A stretch of 64,000 nt of DNA from Porpolomopsis calyptriformis (taxonomy: Eukaryota > Basidiomycota > Agaricomycetes > Agaricales > Hygrophoraceae). Where the stretch lies: NCBI GenBank assembly GCA_951640195.1, contig OX621164.1:663098-727097 (forward strand), in the 5' to 3' direction. This document shows positions 9,367 through 18,139 of this stretch, piece by piece (the stretch's first letter is position 1; the number at the start of each line of letters is the position of its first letter). The translations under genes were made by a program, and so were the position numbers. Below the pieces are notes generated by a model, which was given only the letters and a program-made list of their open reading frames with translations, made no database searches and was not told the DNA's origin.

Positions 9367-10992
9367 GGATCCTAACCACCCCCGTACCAACTCCTACAAA
9401 ATCGTTCCACGATCGGAAGCGGCTCAGCAAGACGATCGACGACTTCTCCTCATTCAAAAATGGCTTTCAGATCTCGAACGACCAAGCAACATGTCCGACA
9501 GCAACTACACGAGTTTTATACGATACTGCGAAGAGTTCTTTATCGACAACCACTGACTATGGTGAAAGGATAGACAAGGAGCTCATAAATTAGTCATCGA
9601 TCCGGATTGCCGATTAGCAATCATGATGGAACTTCACGATCGAACAGGTCACAAGGCTATCTTCGCTACCCGATCGATCATTTCCGAACATTTCTGGTGG
9701 CCTCATATAGCCCCCGACATAGTCTGGTTCGTTCGGATGTGTCATACCTGTCAGGTCCGTCAAACCACGCAAGCCCTCGTCCCTCCGACCATCGCCACGC
9801 CAGCTCCCCTATTCGCCAAAATCTACGTCGACACTATGCATATGCCCCGATCCGGCCCATTTCGATATATCGTTCAAGGGCGATGCTCCCTCACCCACTA
9901 TCCCAAATTTTGAATGCTTCATTCGGAAACAGCAAAATCGATTGGCGAATGGATCTTCGAGGATATAATCTGTCGATGGGGCTCTCTTCGAGAAATCGTC
10001 ACGGACAACGGAACAGCTTTCTTAGCAGCCGTAGATCACCTCGCCAAGCGCTATCAAATCAACCATATTTGCATTAGCAGATACAACTCTCGCGCAAACG
10101 GAATAGTCGAACGATCTCACTTCGACGTATGACAATCCCTATTCAAAGCCATCGATGGTGATCAGAAACAATGGTCAATCGGAGCCTACTCCGTATTCTG
10201 GGCTGAGCACGTCACTACCCGAAAGCGACTGGGATGCTCACCCTACTTTGCCGTTACAGGGTCTCAGCCATTGCTTCCGTTAGATATTTCCGAAGCAACA
10301 TATCTCCTTCCCGCTCCAGATTCGGTTCTCTCGACGACTGATCTAATATCGCAATGTGCGATCGCCCTACAGAAACGAGACGCTGATTTAGACCAACTCT
10401 GATCGAAGGTTCTCGCCGCTCGTCTACGATCCACCGTTCGATTCAAGAAGAAACACGAGAAGACCATTCGCGACTACGATTTCAAGACTGGCGATCTCAT
10501 ACTCATTCAGAACACAAAAATCGAGAAGTCTCTCAATCGGAAGATGCGTCCTCGATACCTAGGACCCCTAGTCATGGTATCTCGAAACCTAGGGAAAGCT
10601 TATATCATCGCGGAACTCGACGGATCCATCTTACATCGCCCGATCGCCGCGTTTAGAGTCATCCCGTACTTCGCTCGAAGGTCGATCGCAATTCCCGAAC
10701 GATTCCTCGACATATCGACTTCACGACTTAGAGAGATGGAACGTTCGCTAGCTAGCGAACCACTCGATAGCATTGCGATCGAGGACTTGTAACCTGCCGT
10801 AACAAAACCCTATGCAATCTTTTTCATTTCAAGTCCTTCTTTCATTTTTTTTAGAATCAAAAAATACAATTTTTAAAAAGGAGAAGACTAAAGGCTACAA
10901 ATTATACAAGACAAACAAGCCTACAAATTCTCACAGACCATTTCCTCCTCTTTCTCTTCTAAACCCCTCAATATCTCTTCAAGAACGACGAT

Positions 10993-12607
10993 TCACGCCT
11001 TTACGCATGCTTTCTCCTCCGCGATCGCTGCCAACACCTCTCTCGACTTGTCTTCATCGACAGCCGCCGCCTTCGCCTTTCCCTTCCGACCCGTGATCGG
11101 TTGCGTCGTTTCCTTTGAGCTTTCACCCACCGTTTTCTCTTCGAGAGGTGGGGTCTCGTCGATATAGACTACTGGACCTATAGAAAGAAAAGATTAGAAT
11201 AAAGAAAACAAAAAGAAAAAGGAAAAACTTATGAGAAATGGCCCTCGCCGACTTCCGAACCCCCTTCTTCGATTCCTCTGCTGTCGCCGACTTGTTCGCG
11301 CCCTTCAACTCCCCCTTGGGCCGTGGCTTGAACTTCTTGCCCAAGTGGGTTTCCCCCTTCCAATAGCAACCGCGCTTATCCGTTACACACTTGGCGCATA
11401 ACGGATCCGCGGGGCCAATCTCACACTCCGCGCCCACCTTCTCACAAAAATCACACTGCGAAATAAAGAAGTCCGTTAGTAAAAACAAAAAATAAGAAAA
11501 AGAAAGAGACTTACTTTGCCCTCGACCGGGTGCAAAGCCTCTTCTACTGCCTTTCACTTGCGGTACTCCCGCATCGTGATCGCAGGGAGCAACTGTCCCT
11601 TCACCGCCATCCTCTCCCGATGTGCCGCCTTTGACCGCTCGACCAGTTCTTCTGCAGTCAGCGATTGCGCTGCTGCCGCCGATTCGTCTTCGTCAACTGA
11701 GGGCTGGTGCCCATCCTCCGTCGTTTCCGTCGTCCCCCCCGTCGTGTCTGGCGTGTCTGCCGACACCTCCGCTACCTTCGTCCCACTCTCACCCGCCGCC
11801 TTTTCCGTTTCTCGACGGAATTCCTCCTTGTCGATCTTCCCATCTATAAGCAACTGGAGGAGCCTCTCGTAGGCTTCCTCCATCCGCTTCCAATCCTCCG
11901 CGTCCCGTTCCTCCCGTTCTCGTTCTTCTCGCTCCTCTCGCTCCCACTTCTCTCGTACCTCTCGCTCCGCCCTCTGGACCCGCTCACGCTCCTCTCGTTC
12001 CTCACACTCCGCTTGCTCTCGCTCCTCTCGCTCCTCGCGCTCGACCCTCTCTCGTTCCTCCCGCGCAGATGTCTCCACCCTCTCCCTCGCCTCGCGTTCC
12101 TCTTCCGCCCTTCGCTCTCGCTCGACCCTCTCCGCCTCCGCTTTCTCCTCGGCCTCGCGACGTACCACCTCTGCCAACCTTGGCATCAGCAGCTCCCCCG
12201 CCCATTCCAACCACTCTCGCTCTTCGAAAGCGTCGAAGGTCTCGCGGGCCTCTTTTTGCCACGCGACGACCTCGTCGTCCGTTGATGTTTGCTTCAGGGC
12301 CTTTACGACCCGATTATATGCGATCTAAAAGATGGATTAGTGGAAGAAAACGATTAGAAAAACAAAAACTCACCAGTAACTTGCAAAACTGTTGCCCCCA
12401 GATTTTGTAATCTTCGGGTTCGGCAACCCCATCCAGAAGCGACCTCATTTGGTCGCAAATCTTCTGTTTCGCGATATTAATAATGTTCTGCGTCATTTTT
12501 AAACGGCTTGTCGCGGTTTTCTTGGCGTTGTGGTACGTGGTTCGAAGATGGTCGTGTCTAAAGATGAATGTGACACAGTTGTCACACTTATAAACGCGCC
12601 TCGGCAA
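10993..12607 (-). pseudogene. Spliced antisense gene of element B: coiled-coil protein with cysteine cluster
   Basis: It runs opposite to gag-pol, between pol and the 3' LTR. Exon 1 (12607-12374) starts MPRRVYKCDNC. An intron at 12325-12373 (49 nt) leads to a long, very charged exon (12324 to about 11518) rich in Glu/Arg heptads (REERERVERE), an extended coiled coil. An intron with branch site TACTAAC and acceptor CGCAG (about 11460-11517) precedes an exon with Cys pairs (CDFCEK, CAKC, GCYW), perhaps zinc-binding. A last exon is Lys/Glu-rich and ends at TGA 10993-10995, possibly itself a mutated CGA. A TGA inside exon 2 (near 11552) and a donor reading ATAAGT (near 11231) both fit C-to-T loss at CpG. 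Function unknown. Confidence 0.65.
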
Positions 12608-12643
12608 CTACCAGCAAATCACGTGATTGACTGAGGACAGTCA

Positions 12644-12663
12644 ACATTTCAGTGAGGAGGAGA
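12644..12663 (+). promoter_or_regulatory. Polypurine tract of element B
   Basis: The purine run GTGAGGAGGAGA abuts the first base of the 3' LTR (TGATATGACC at 12664), the position where plus-strand DNA synthesis is primed in LTR retrotransposons. Confidence 0.65.
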
Positions 12664-13271
12664 TGATATGACCCCTCTGTCCCCTGAGCACCGTATATTC
12701 AACTATACGAATACTAGACGCCTACCAAGTCCTTCGAACACGAACTCGAACCCTCCGAACGCTCCCGATAGCTTCCGAACATCCCGAACGACTTTGAGAA
12801 TCATCGAACACTCCGAACGCGATCGAAGCTTTCCGAACGCAAATGAAAGTTTGTATATCAAAGGGAAGACACCATTCAAAGGCATCTGTTCTCTTCTATT
12901 TCTCCCTTTTCATTCAATTCCTTCATTTCCATTTACTACTTTCCCCTTAGATCATTAGAGAGGCTCCCCTTTTATCATATACACTCAAAGGGATCCTTGT
13001 ACTAGAAGATATATATACTGTATGTTGTAGCTAGTGATCTAACAAGTTAGATATTCGCTTCTCTCTCGCTCTCGAGACTAGATCCTCTTTAGATCTTTTA
13101 AGACTTCCTCTTTCGATTCTCCGATCCTTCCGATTCCCTGATTGATCTTGTTCGCGAACGATCGAAGACTTCCTTTCCACGATCATCGATCATAGACTGT
13201 GTCGAGACTCTTTATAGTCGTCCTCGCACCTTGTTCTGTGTTCAGTTCTCATACACGAAGCAGACGTATCA
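12664..13271 (+). repeat. 3' LTR of element B (608 bp)
   Basis: It starts TGATATGACC directly after a polypurine tract and ends CGTATCA. The termini form a perfect 5-bp inverted pair, TGATA/TATCA. A TATATATAC box lies near 13008-13016, with several TCCGAAC-type repeats upstream in the presumed U3. It shares no evident sequence with the A/C LTRs, supporting a separate family. Confidence 0.75.
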
Positions 13272-13276
13272 CTGAA

Positions 13277-15297
13277 CCTAGACAGATACTCAGACCAACG
13301 AGTTTGGCAATTCAATAAGCGAAGATTCTTGGAGAAGTATTGTAAAGCCAAACTGTCTATCCTAATGAGAATATCGTGTCTCGCTCCTTCAAGAAGATGG
13401 CACCATTGTTTGAAGGAATCAATAATCGCTAGGAGCTCTAGATCGTGGGTAGGGTAGTTCTTTCAGCAGGGGAGGTAGATCTTGAGTGATAGCCAACAGG
13501 TTTCCAGTGTCCGTTGTGAAGCTGGGAGAGTATTCCTGCGATTCCAATGATAGAGGCGTCGGTTTCTAGACAATAAGGGAGATCGCGATCAGGAATATGA
13601 AGAACAGGCGCATTCGTCAAGAGGGATTTGATGTTGTCGAAGGCTTCTTGTCTCCGAGGAGTCCATTCCCACACAGTTTCATTGTGCAAGAGTTCGTAGA
13701 GAGGGGTAGCGACTTTGGAAAAACCCTTGATATATCTTCGCCAAAAGTTCGCACTGCCCAAGAAGGATTGGAGTTGTTTCACCGTCTCTGGAATAGGCCA
13801 AGACATGATAGCATCGACCTTCTTCAGATTGGTGGTGATTCGTCCTTTGGATAAGATGACTCCAAGATAAATGACTTCTTCCTTCTTGAATTGGCACTTG
13901 ACGGGTTTATATGAGAGTCCATGTTTTTTCATGATATCTAGAGTTCTGAAGGTCCAGTGTCGCAATTCCTGTAAATCGTTTCCACAAACAAGTACGTCAT
14001 CGATATAGATGAAAACGTTTCCAGAATCTAGGACTTCTTTGAATCTTGTGTTGATCATCCGCTGAAAGGTGGCTGGAGAGTTACGCAAACCAAAGAACAT
14101 GACGGTAGGTTCAAAGGCGCCTGCTTCAGTGATGAAAGCAGCTTTCCATTCATCGCCTTCCTTGATCCTGACATTGTTGAATCCCCATCAGATATCCATG
14201 ACCGTGAATAAAGATGCTGTTAAGAGTTTCGGTCGCTGAAGGATTTGATGAAGTAGGGGAAGGGGATAATGATCAGGAACCGTGTGTTCATTGAGGTAGC
14301 GGTAATCTTTAATAGGGTGTAAGCCAGCGTTCTTACCTTTAGCATTCACTTCTTCGGCTTTCTTTCCAAAGAAGAATGGAGAGACTTGTTTCGACTTGGA
14401 AGTTCGTATTCGTCCAGTAGACAAGTTTTTGTTGATGAATTTGTGTAAGTGATCCATCTCAAGAGGGGACATTGCGTATTTCGTGCCTTTGACTGGTTTG
14501 AAGGTTTCGTCCAGCTCTATGGCATGGTCGAATTCCAAATGCGGTGGAAGGCAGTCGAAGGATTCTTTGGCAAAGACACTAGAATAGTCTTTCCAGTATA
14601 CCTCCAGTACAAACTTTCACATATCTTCTTCCACCATGCTGGCTCGGGATTCATCCGACTTCGATACGCGTCGATTCATAGCTAGCGTGACTGATTTCAT
14701 TCCCGGTGACTCCGCATCGTTCACTATCCATCGTGGCAGAGGGAAATCTCTGCTATCTAGAGCCAGTGTTGCCTCTTTCCAATCAATGTTGGGGTTGTGC
14801 TTTTTGAGCCACGGGAAGCTGAGGATAATATCTGTCTTAGATCCGAGATCGGTCACTTCCAATCGGATCCGTTCATTGTGTCCTCCAGGAGCCTCTAACC
14901 AAATATCAATATCGTTCTCAATGGGTCCACCTCGGTTTTCAGATCCATCAGCATTCCATACGGGGATTGGAGTTTCCAATCGTGTTAGAGTAAAATTGTG
15001 GCAAGTTGCGAAGGATTCATCCACGAAATTTCCAGAGGCTCCGCTATCAACCAGAGCAGTGGCCAGAACACGTTGACCAGTGTTGGTAGCTTCAATCCAA
15101 ACGTCCAAAATGAGTCCGAGATTGCCTTCTTCAAGAGTACCAAGAATTTGAAATAGATTGCATGGGGTGATGGTACATTCTTGAGTAGGTATGTCCGTAA
15201 CAGCAGGCAAAACGTTCAGACTCTCTAAAAACCCTGTTCTTTCAGTTCCTTGATGAGCTGAGCTTTTCTCTCCTTCGGCCAGCGATCGATCCCGCAA
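13277..15297 (-). pseudogene. Pol of element C (protease, RT, partial RNase H), inactivated and truncated
   Basis: Pol overlaps gag in the -1 frame; the listed start is the first ATG of that frame. The aspartic protease has VDSGASG (about 15044). Reverse transcriptase carries IYIDDV (about 14005). A TGA at 14188-14190 replaces the arginine of the DIRWGFNN motif that is conserved in chromoviruses, and another TGA lies at 14617-14619. RNase H begins ETDAS (about 13560). Compared with element A, one base is lost from an A-run at about 13459-13461, shifting the frame. Homology ends at about 13277, where element B begins. Confidence 0.88.
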
Positions 15298-16397
15298 TTG
15301 TCCACCACTTGAATAGTTTCCTCCGTAGCAGCTGGGGAAACCGCTTTGTCGCCTCGTTCCATCTCAACACCACGTATGCTTCGTCCTCAACCTCGCCCTG
15401 TGTTTGGTCTTCCTCCTCGTCGTCTGGCAGGGGCACTACTCGGTGGGCGCGCTGACAAAGAAGAGGTGAAAGGGGCATTTGGACACTTGTTCACCCAATG
15501 ACCTGGTTCTCCGCAGCAATAGCAGTTGCCTCGCGGAACGCACGATATTGATGAAGAGGAAGTTGTCTCCTGTTTGACAGGAGCAGAGGAGGGAGTTTGG
15601 GTCGTCGGTCGAGCCATGGTCTCCCTGGGAGTGTAGTAGTTACTCCAGGGAGTGGCACGATGCTCAAGTGCGAGTTCAAGACATTGTCGATCGAAGGTGG
15701 AAGCTTTTCATTTCCAAGCGTTGAGGGTAGCGGGGATGGGATCGAGGGCATAGATTTTTTCGAGAATCCCGGGATTGAGGCCGTTTTGGTAAAAAACTTT
15801 GAGTGTGTCATCGTTGAAACCAGTTTCATCCATGAGAGCTCCAAATCATACATTATAATTGTCCACAGTAGAAAGTCCTTGGGTTACCTTTTGAATCTTG
15901 ACCTGCGCTGTCGCTTTAGCATCTACGTCTCCAAAGCTATCCTTGATTAACTCCATGAAGTCCTCATAATTGGCTCCAATCCACTGGTTATGATTGAAAT
16001 CTTGAGTCTGCTGTCGGGCCCACGATTGGGCAACTCCTTTCTTCATAAACAACAAGACATAGGTAATCCTCTGTCTGTCAGACCACTGACTGTCGTCAAG
16101 GACCAGATGACAGGCTTGGATGAAGTTGAGACATTTGGCTGCAGATCCATCGTATTCATCGGGTTTGGCTATCTTGATGAAGGGGGGAGTGGGTTGTTGA
16201 GGCAAGGGAGGTTGTTGGGGCAGCTGAGGGGGTTGAGGAGGTTGAGGAGGTTGAGGCTGCTGTTGTTGTTGTTGGAGTTGGGTGATCAGCTGTTGTTGTT
16301 GAGTGATGGTTTGTTTGAGTTAATGAACAGTAGCCATCAAGGTCATGAGATCCATAGTAGGGGGGTTGGTGGGGGCATTGGTGGATGCTCCTGACAT
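15225..16397 (-). pseudogene. Gag of element C, inactivated
   Basis: It starts at ATG 16397 (MSGASTN). A Gln/Pro-rich N-terminal segment precedes a retrotransposon Gag domain (FIQACHL, WSDRQRITY, QSWARQQ). A CCHC knuckle CYCCGEPGHWVNKC follows near 15520, then an Arg/Gly-rich tail. In-frame TAA at 16320 (probably from CAA) and TGA at 15846, 15708 and 15387 interrupt it. The frame ends at TAG 15225-15227, just after a GGGTTTT slippery sequence that would pass ribosomes into pol. Confidence 0.82.
15228..15234 (-). promoter_or_regulatory. Candidate -1 ribosomal frameshift heptamer at the gag stop of element C
   Basis: On the minus strand the gag frame reads CAG GGT TTT TAG. G GGT TTT fits the X XXY YYZ rule for -1 slippage, in phase with gag, and TAG follows at once. 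After a -1 slip the next codon is TTA, in the pol frame, which is open and continues LESLN into the protease. I did not establish a downstream pseudoknot. Confidence 0.6.
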
Positions 16398-16820
16398 ATT
16401 GGTGGATGTCGTATGTAGTGGGGTTGTTGGAGCTGTTGGTGTTGGTGTAGATGTCACAGAAGAAAGTTGGGAATAGAGGGAACCATATTGTCCTGGTGGG
16501 GTAGCAGTTCGTTGATGAACTGGTCTTGTTGCTGGGGCTGAAGATGAAGAGAAGAGTCCTCTTGTTCTTGATCGAGTTCGTGGTCCTAGAGGAGCAGGGG
16601 TGGGAGCAGCTAATGTTTCTTCAAGAGCAGAAGAAAAGGATGGTTCCTGTTCTCGAATTGTAGCTGAAAAGGTCGATCTTGAAAGAGGATCTTCGTATTG
16701 TTCTTCAACATCTGAGTTGTCGGTAGAAGCCAGGATGAAAGTGGGTAAGAGACAAAGAGGTGATGTCGATGATCACAGTGATGAAGGGTTTGGATAAGCA
16801 AGTGGGAGAGAACCAGAAGG

Positions 16821-16831
16821 AAGTCTGATTC
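16821..16831 (-). promoter_or_regulatory. Primer-binding site of element C, matching its own LTR
   Basis: One base after the LTR, the minus strand reads GAATCAGACTT. It is the exact 11-nt reverse complement of AAGTCTGATTC at 16930-16940 within the LTR. Self-primed elements of the Tf1/sushi group use an 11-nt complementarity between the 5' end of their RNA and the primer-binding site. Confidence 0.7.
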
Positions 16832-16832
16832 T

Positions 16833-17229
16833 TGTTATAAACTGGTTGTTCAGAATGCGTTTTACTTCGGATGTTCTATCCCAAGAGATGAGGTATGGTT
16901 CTAAGTCCTTGTTATGAGTAGCTAACGAGGAATCAGACTTAAGGTCTGATACATACAAAGGTACTCTTTATATACTGACTACTTATCTGTTCTAAGTCAG
17001 TGTGACATAACATGAGGTAGAGATAAGAATGAGTCATCATGATCGATGACGAATCATAAGGGGTTGAAACGTAACAGAAATGAAAGGTGTCTACATATGG
17101 ATAGAGTGATGGGGAATCCCAGAGAAAGGTAATGGGGAATCCCACCGAAAAGTGTGGGGATTCCCAAGATAAGAGATAGGTTTGCATACAATAAGATAAA
17201 GGAAAAAGAAGAAAATTACAACTGTGACA
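16833..17229 (-). repeat. 5' LTR of element C (397 bp)
   Basis: On the minus strand it begins TGTCACAG and ends TTATAACA, matching the LTR of element A. It has TATATAAA (16974-16967) and three copies of a GGGA[A]TCCCC-type motif in U3. About 27 nt after the TATA box lies AAGTCTGATTC (16940-16930), a likely transcription start. Confidence 0.85.
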
Positions 17230-17265
17230 GAGTCGAATCATTTTGTGTCATTCCTACATAGGCTT

Positions 17266-17784
17266 TCATCCCATCCTTGTCCACCATCCTAGCGTGGACT
17301 TATTTAGTTTCTCTAATCTGACATCTTCTGCAAGTAAAGCCATGTTGTGTTTCTGTTTGAATAGTTTCTCATCAAAGTCCCATAGTAAATGTATGGTGTC
17401 CCATCCTGAACTTTGAGACAGTGCTACGTATAAATTGAACAGTGTAAGTGTTCCATGAGGCAGTGTCACAATATCGATGAGCACATATGGTATTGTTTGT
17501 CCCTGCGAGCGGTAGTTGGTAAATGCATAGGCTCCAGTAATGGGATATTGCTGGTGTTGAACCATTCGTGTTACTGTCTTCCCTTGCAGTGTCTTGACTT
17601 TGATTTGCATGGTGGTGGTCACCACCTCCACTGGGATAACACTTTTGTCCAGTCCTTGGAGTTTGGATGCTTGTGTGTGTGAGAGTTTGACAAGAAGATA
17701 GGATGGTAGATAGTCAAGCTGTACAATGGGGTTGTTACCAATAGACAGTTCATTGGGATGCATGAACAATATTAAGAAGTGCAC
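17266..17784 (-). pseudogene. Helitron PIF1-like helicase, C-terminal fragment
   Basis: A 172-residue open frame matches the end of fungal Helitron RepHel helicases: a segment with PITGAYAFTNYRSQGQT (motif of the last helicase domain), then VALSQSSGWDTI and a charged tail ending in TGA at 17266. The conserved Arg of the usual VALSR motif is Gln here. The N-terminal Rep nuclease and Walker motifs are absent, and sequence upstream (17785-17880) only weakly continues in shifted frames. It is a relic, lying 37 bp from the LTR of element C, which probably inserted in or next to the Helitron. Confidence 0.75.
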
Positions 17785-18139
17785 CTAGCAAGGTCGTCAC
17801 CAATGAAGTTGGCATTTCCCTTGTTATCCTGAGTAAGTCAGAATAAGGCATAACACTACATATGTATGCACTCCAAGTAGGCTCCAAGATGAGTCCACTC
17901 CTGCCCATGTCCTTTTAGCCTTACAAGGCTTGTCATTTCAACAATGGCATATGAGGGGTTATAGGTTATCTCAAGTATGGGTTAAGACAGTTCAACTGTA
18001 GAAAGTCAGCCACTCATCCACTAAATCTAAAGACAAGAGATAATCAATAAAGAGGGACGGCGCGGTATTATATACATATTCCTTGTAAGGTGATCTATAT
18101 ATGGGGTATACTTAGATTAATTCTGTTGCCGCAGCCAAG
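17785..18139. other. Intergenic: decayed Helitron sequence and MAM3 3' flank
   Basis: Short helicase-like remnants in several frames occur up to about 17880. The rest is AT-rich without a supportable ORF and includes the 3' untranslated side of the MAM3-like gene. Confidence 0.5.

Larger units (their letters stand above)
5200..10792 (+). pseudogene. Protease-RT-RNase H-integrase of element B, inactivated
   Basis: The protease has an active-site motif VDPGSQ near 5180-5200 in frame 0; a second frame change occurs near 5530. Reverse transcriptase follows with the catalytic YIDD (IPYIDD, about 6592). RNase H begins near 6989 and is cut at 7229 by a 1711-bp insert, resuming at 8946. Integrase has an HHCC finger (HDRTGH, CHTC) and DDE residues in YVDTMH, VTDNG and GIVERSH. 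In-frame TGA codons lie at 6074, 6245, 6953, 7187, 9299, 9554, 9563, 9911, 10130 and 10400. All fit a former CGA arginine; the one at 9563 sits in a conserved LWRR-type motif. The natural stop is TAA at 10790. I see no chromodomain. Confidence 0.88.
3239..13271 (+). mobile_element. Element B: degenerate Ty3/gypsy retrotransposon with nested insert and antisense gene
   Basis: Order: leader, gag (3448), protease, reverse transcriptase, RNase H (split by the 7230-8940 insert), integrase (to 10792), a spliced antisense gene (12607 down to about 10993), polypurine tract and 3' LTR (12664-13271). The 5' LTR is absent; element A sits where it would begin, so the LTR should lie left of A. Thirteen in-frame TGA codons and two frame changes inactivate it. 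Its reverse transcriptase belongs to a different gypsy lineage from A and C. The five bases after the LTR (CTGAA, 13272-13276) are followed directly by RNase H sequence of element C, so B appears to have inserted in C. Confidence 0.85.
13277..17229 (-). mobile_element. Element C: 5' half of an older A-family gypsy retrotransposon, broken by element B
   Basis: Reading leftward: 5' LTR (17229-16833), primer-binding site, gag, a gag/pol overlap, protease, reverse transcriptase and the first part of RNase H. Similarity to RNase H of element A stops at TTCAG, immediately before the 3' LTR of B. The rest of C (integrase, chromodomain, 3' LTR) is missing and would be expected left of the window in the same orientation if B was inserted in C. 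Five TGA, one TAA and one frameshift inactivate it. Confidence 0.85.

Noticed and set aside
9282..10077. Alternative-frame ORFs in the B integrase region
   Set aside because: The RNase H and integrase motifs lie in frame 2; these frames have none.
3448..10792. TGA read as a sense codon (recoding) in element B
   Set aside because: Element A and the housekeeping genes use TGA as a normal stop and CGA for arginine, and CpG deamination explains the pattern more simply.
11516..12410. Plus-strand ORFs opposite the coiled-coil exon
   Set aside because: They are Ser/Pro/Leu-rich mirror images of the Glu/Arg repeat on the minus strand and show no motif or splice support.
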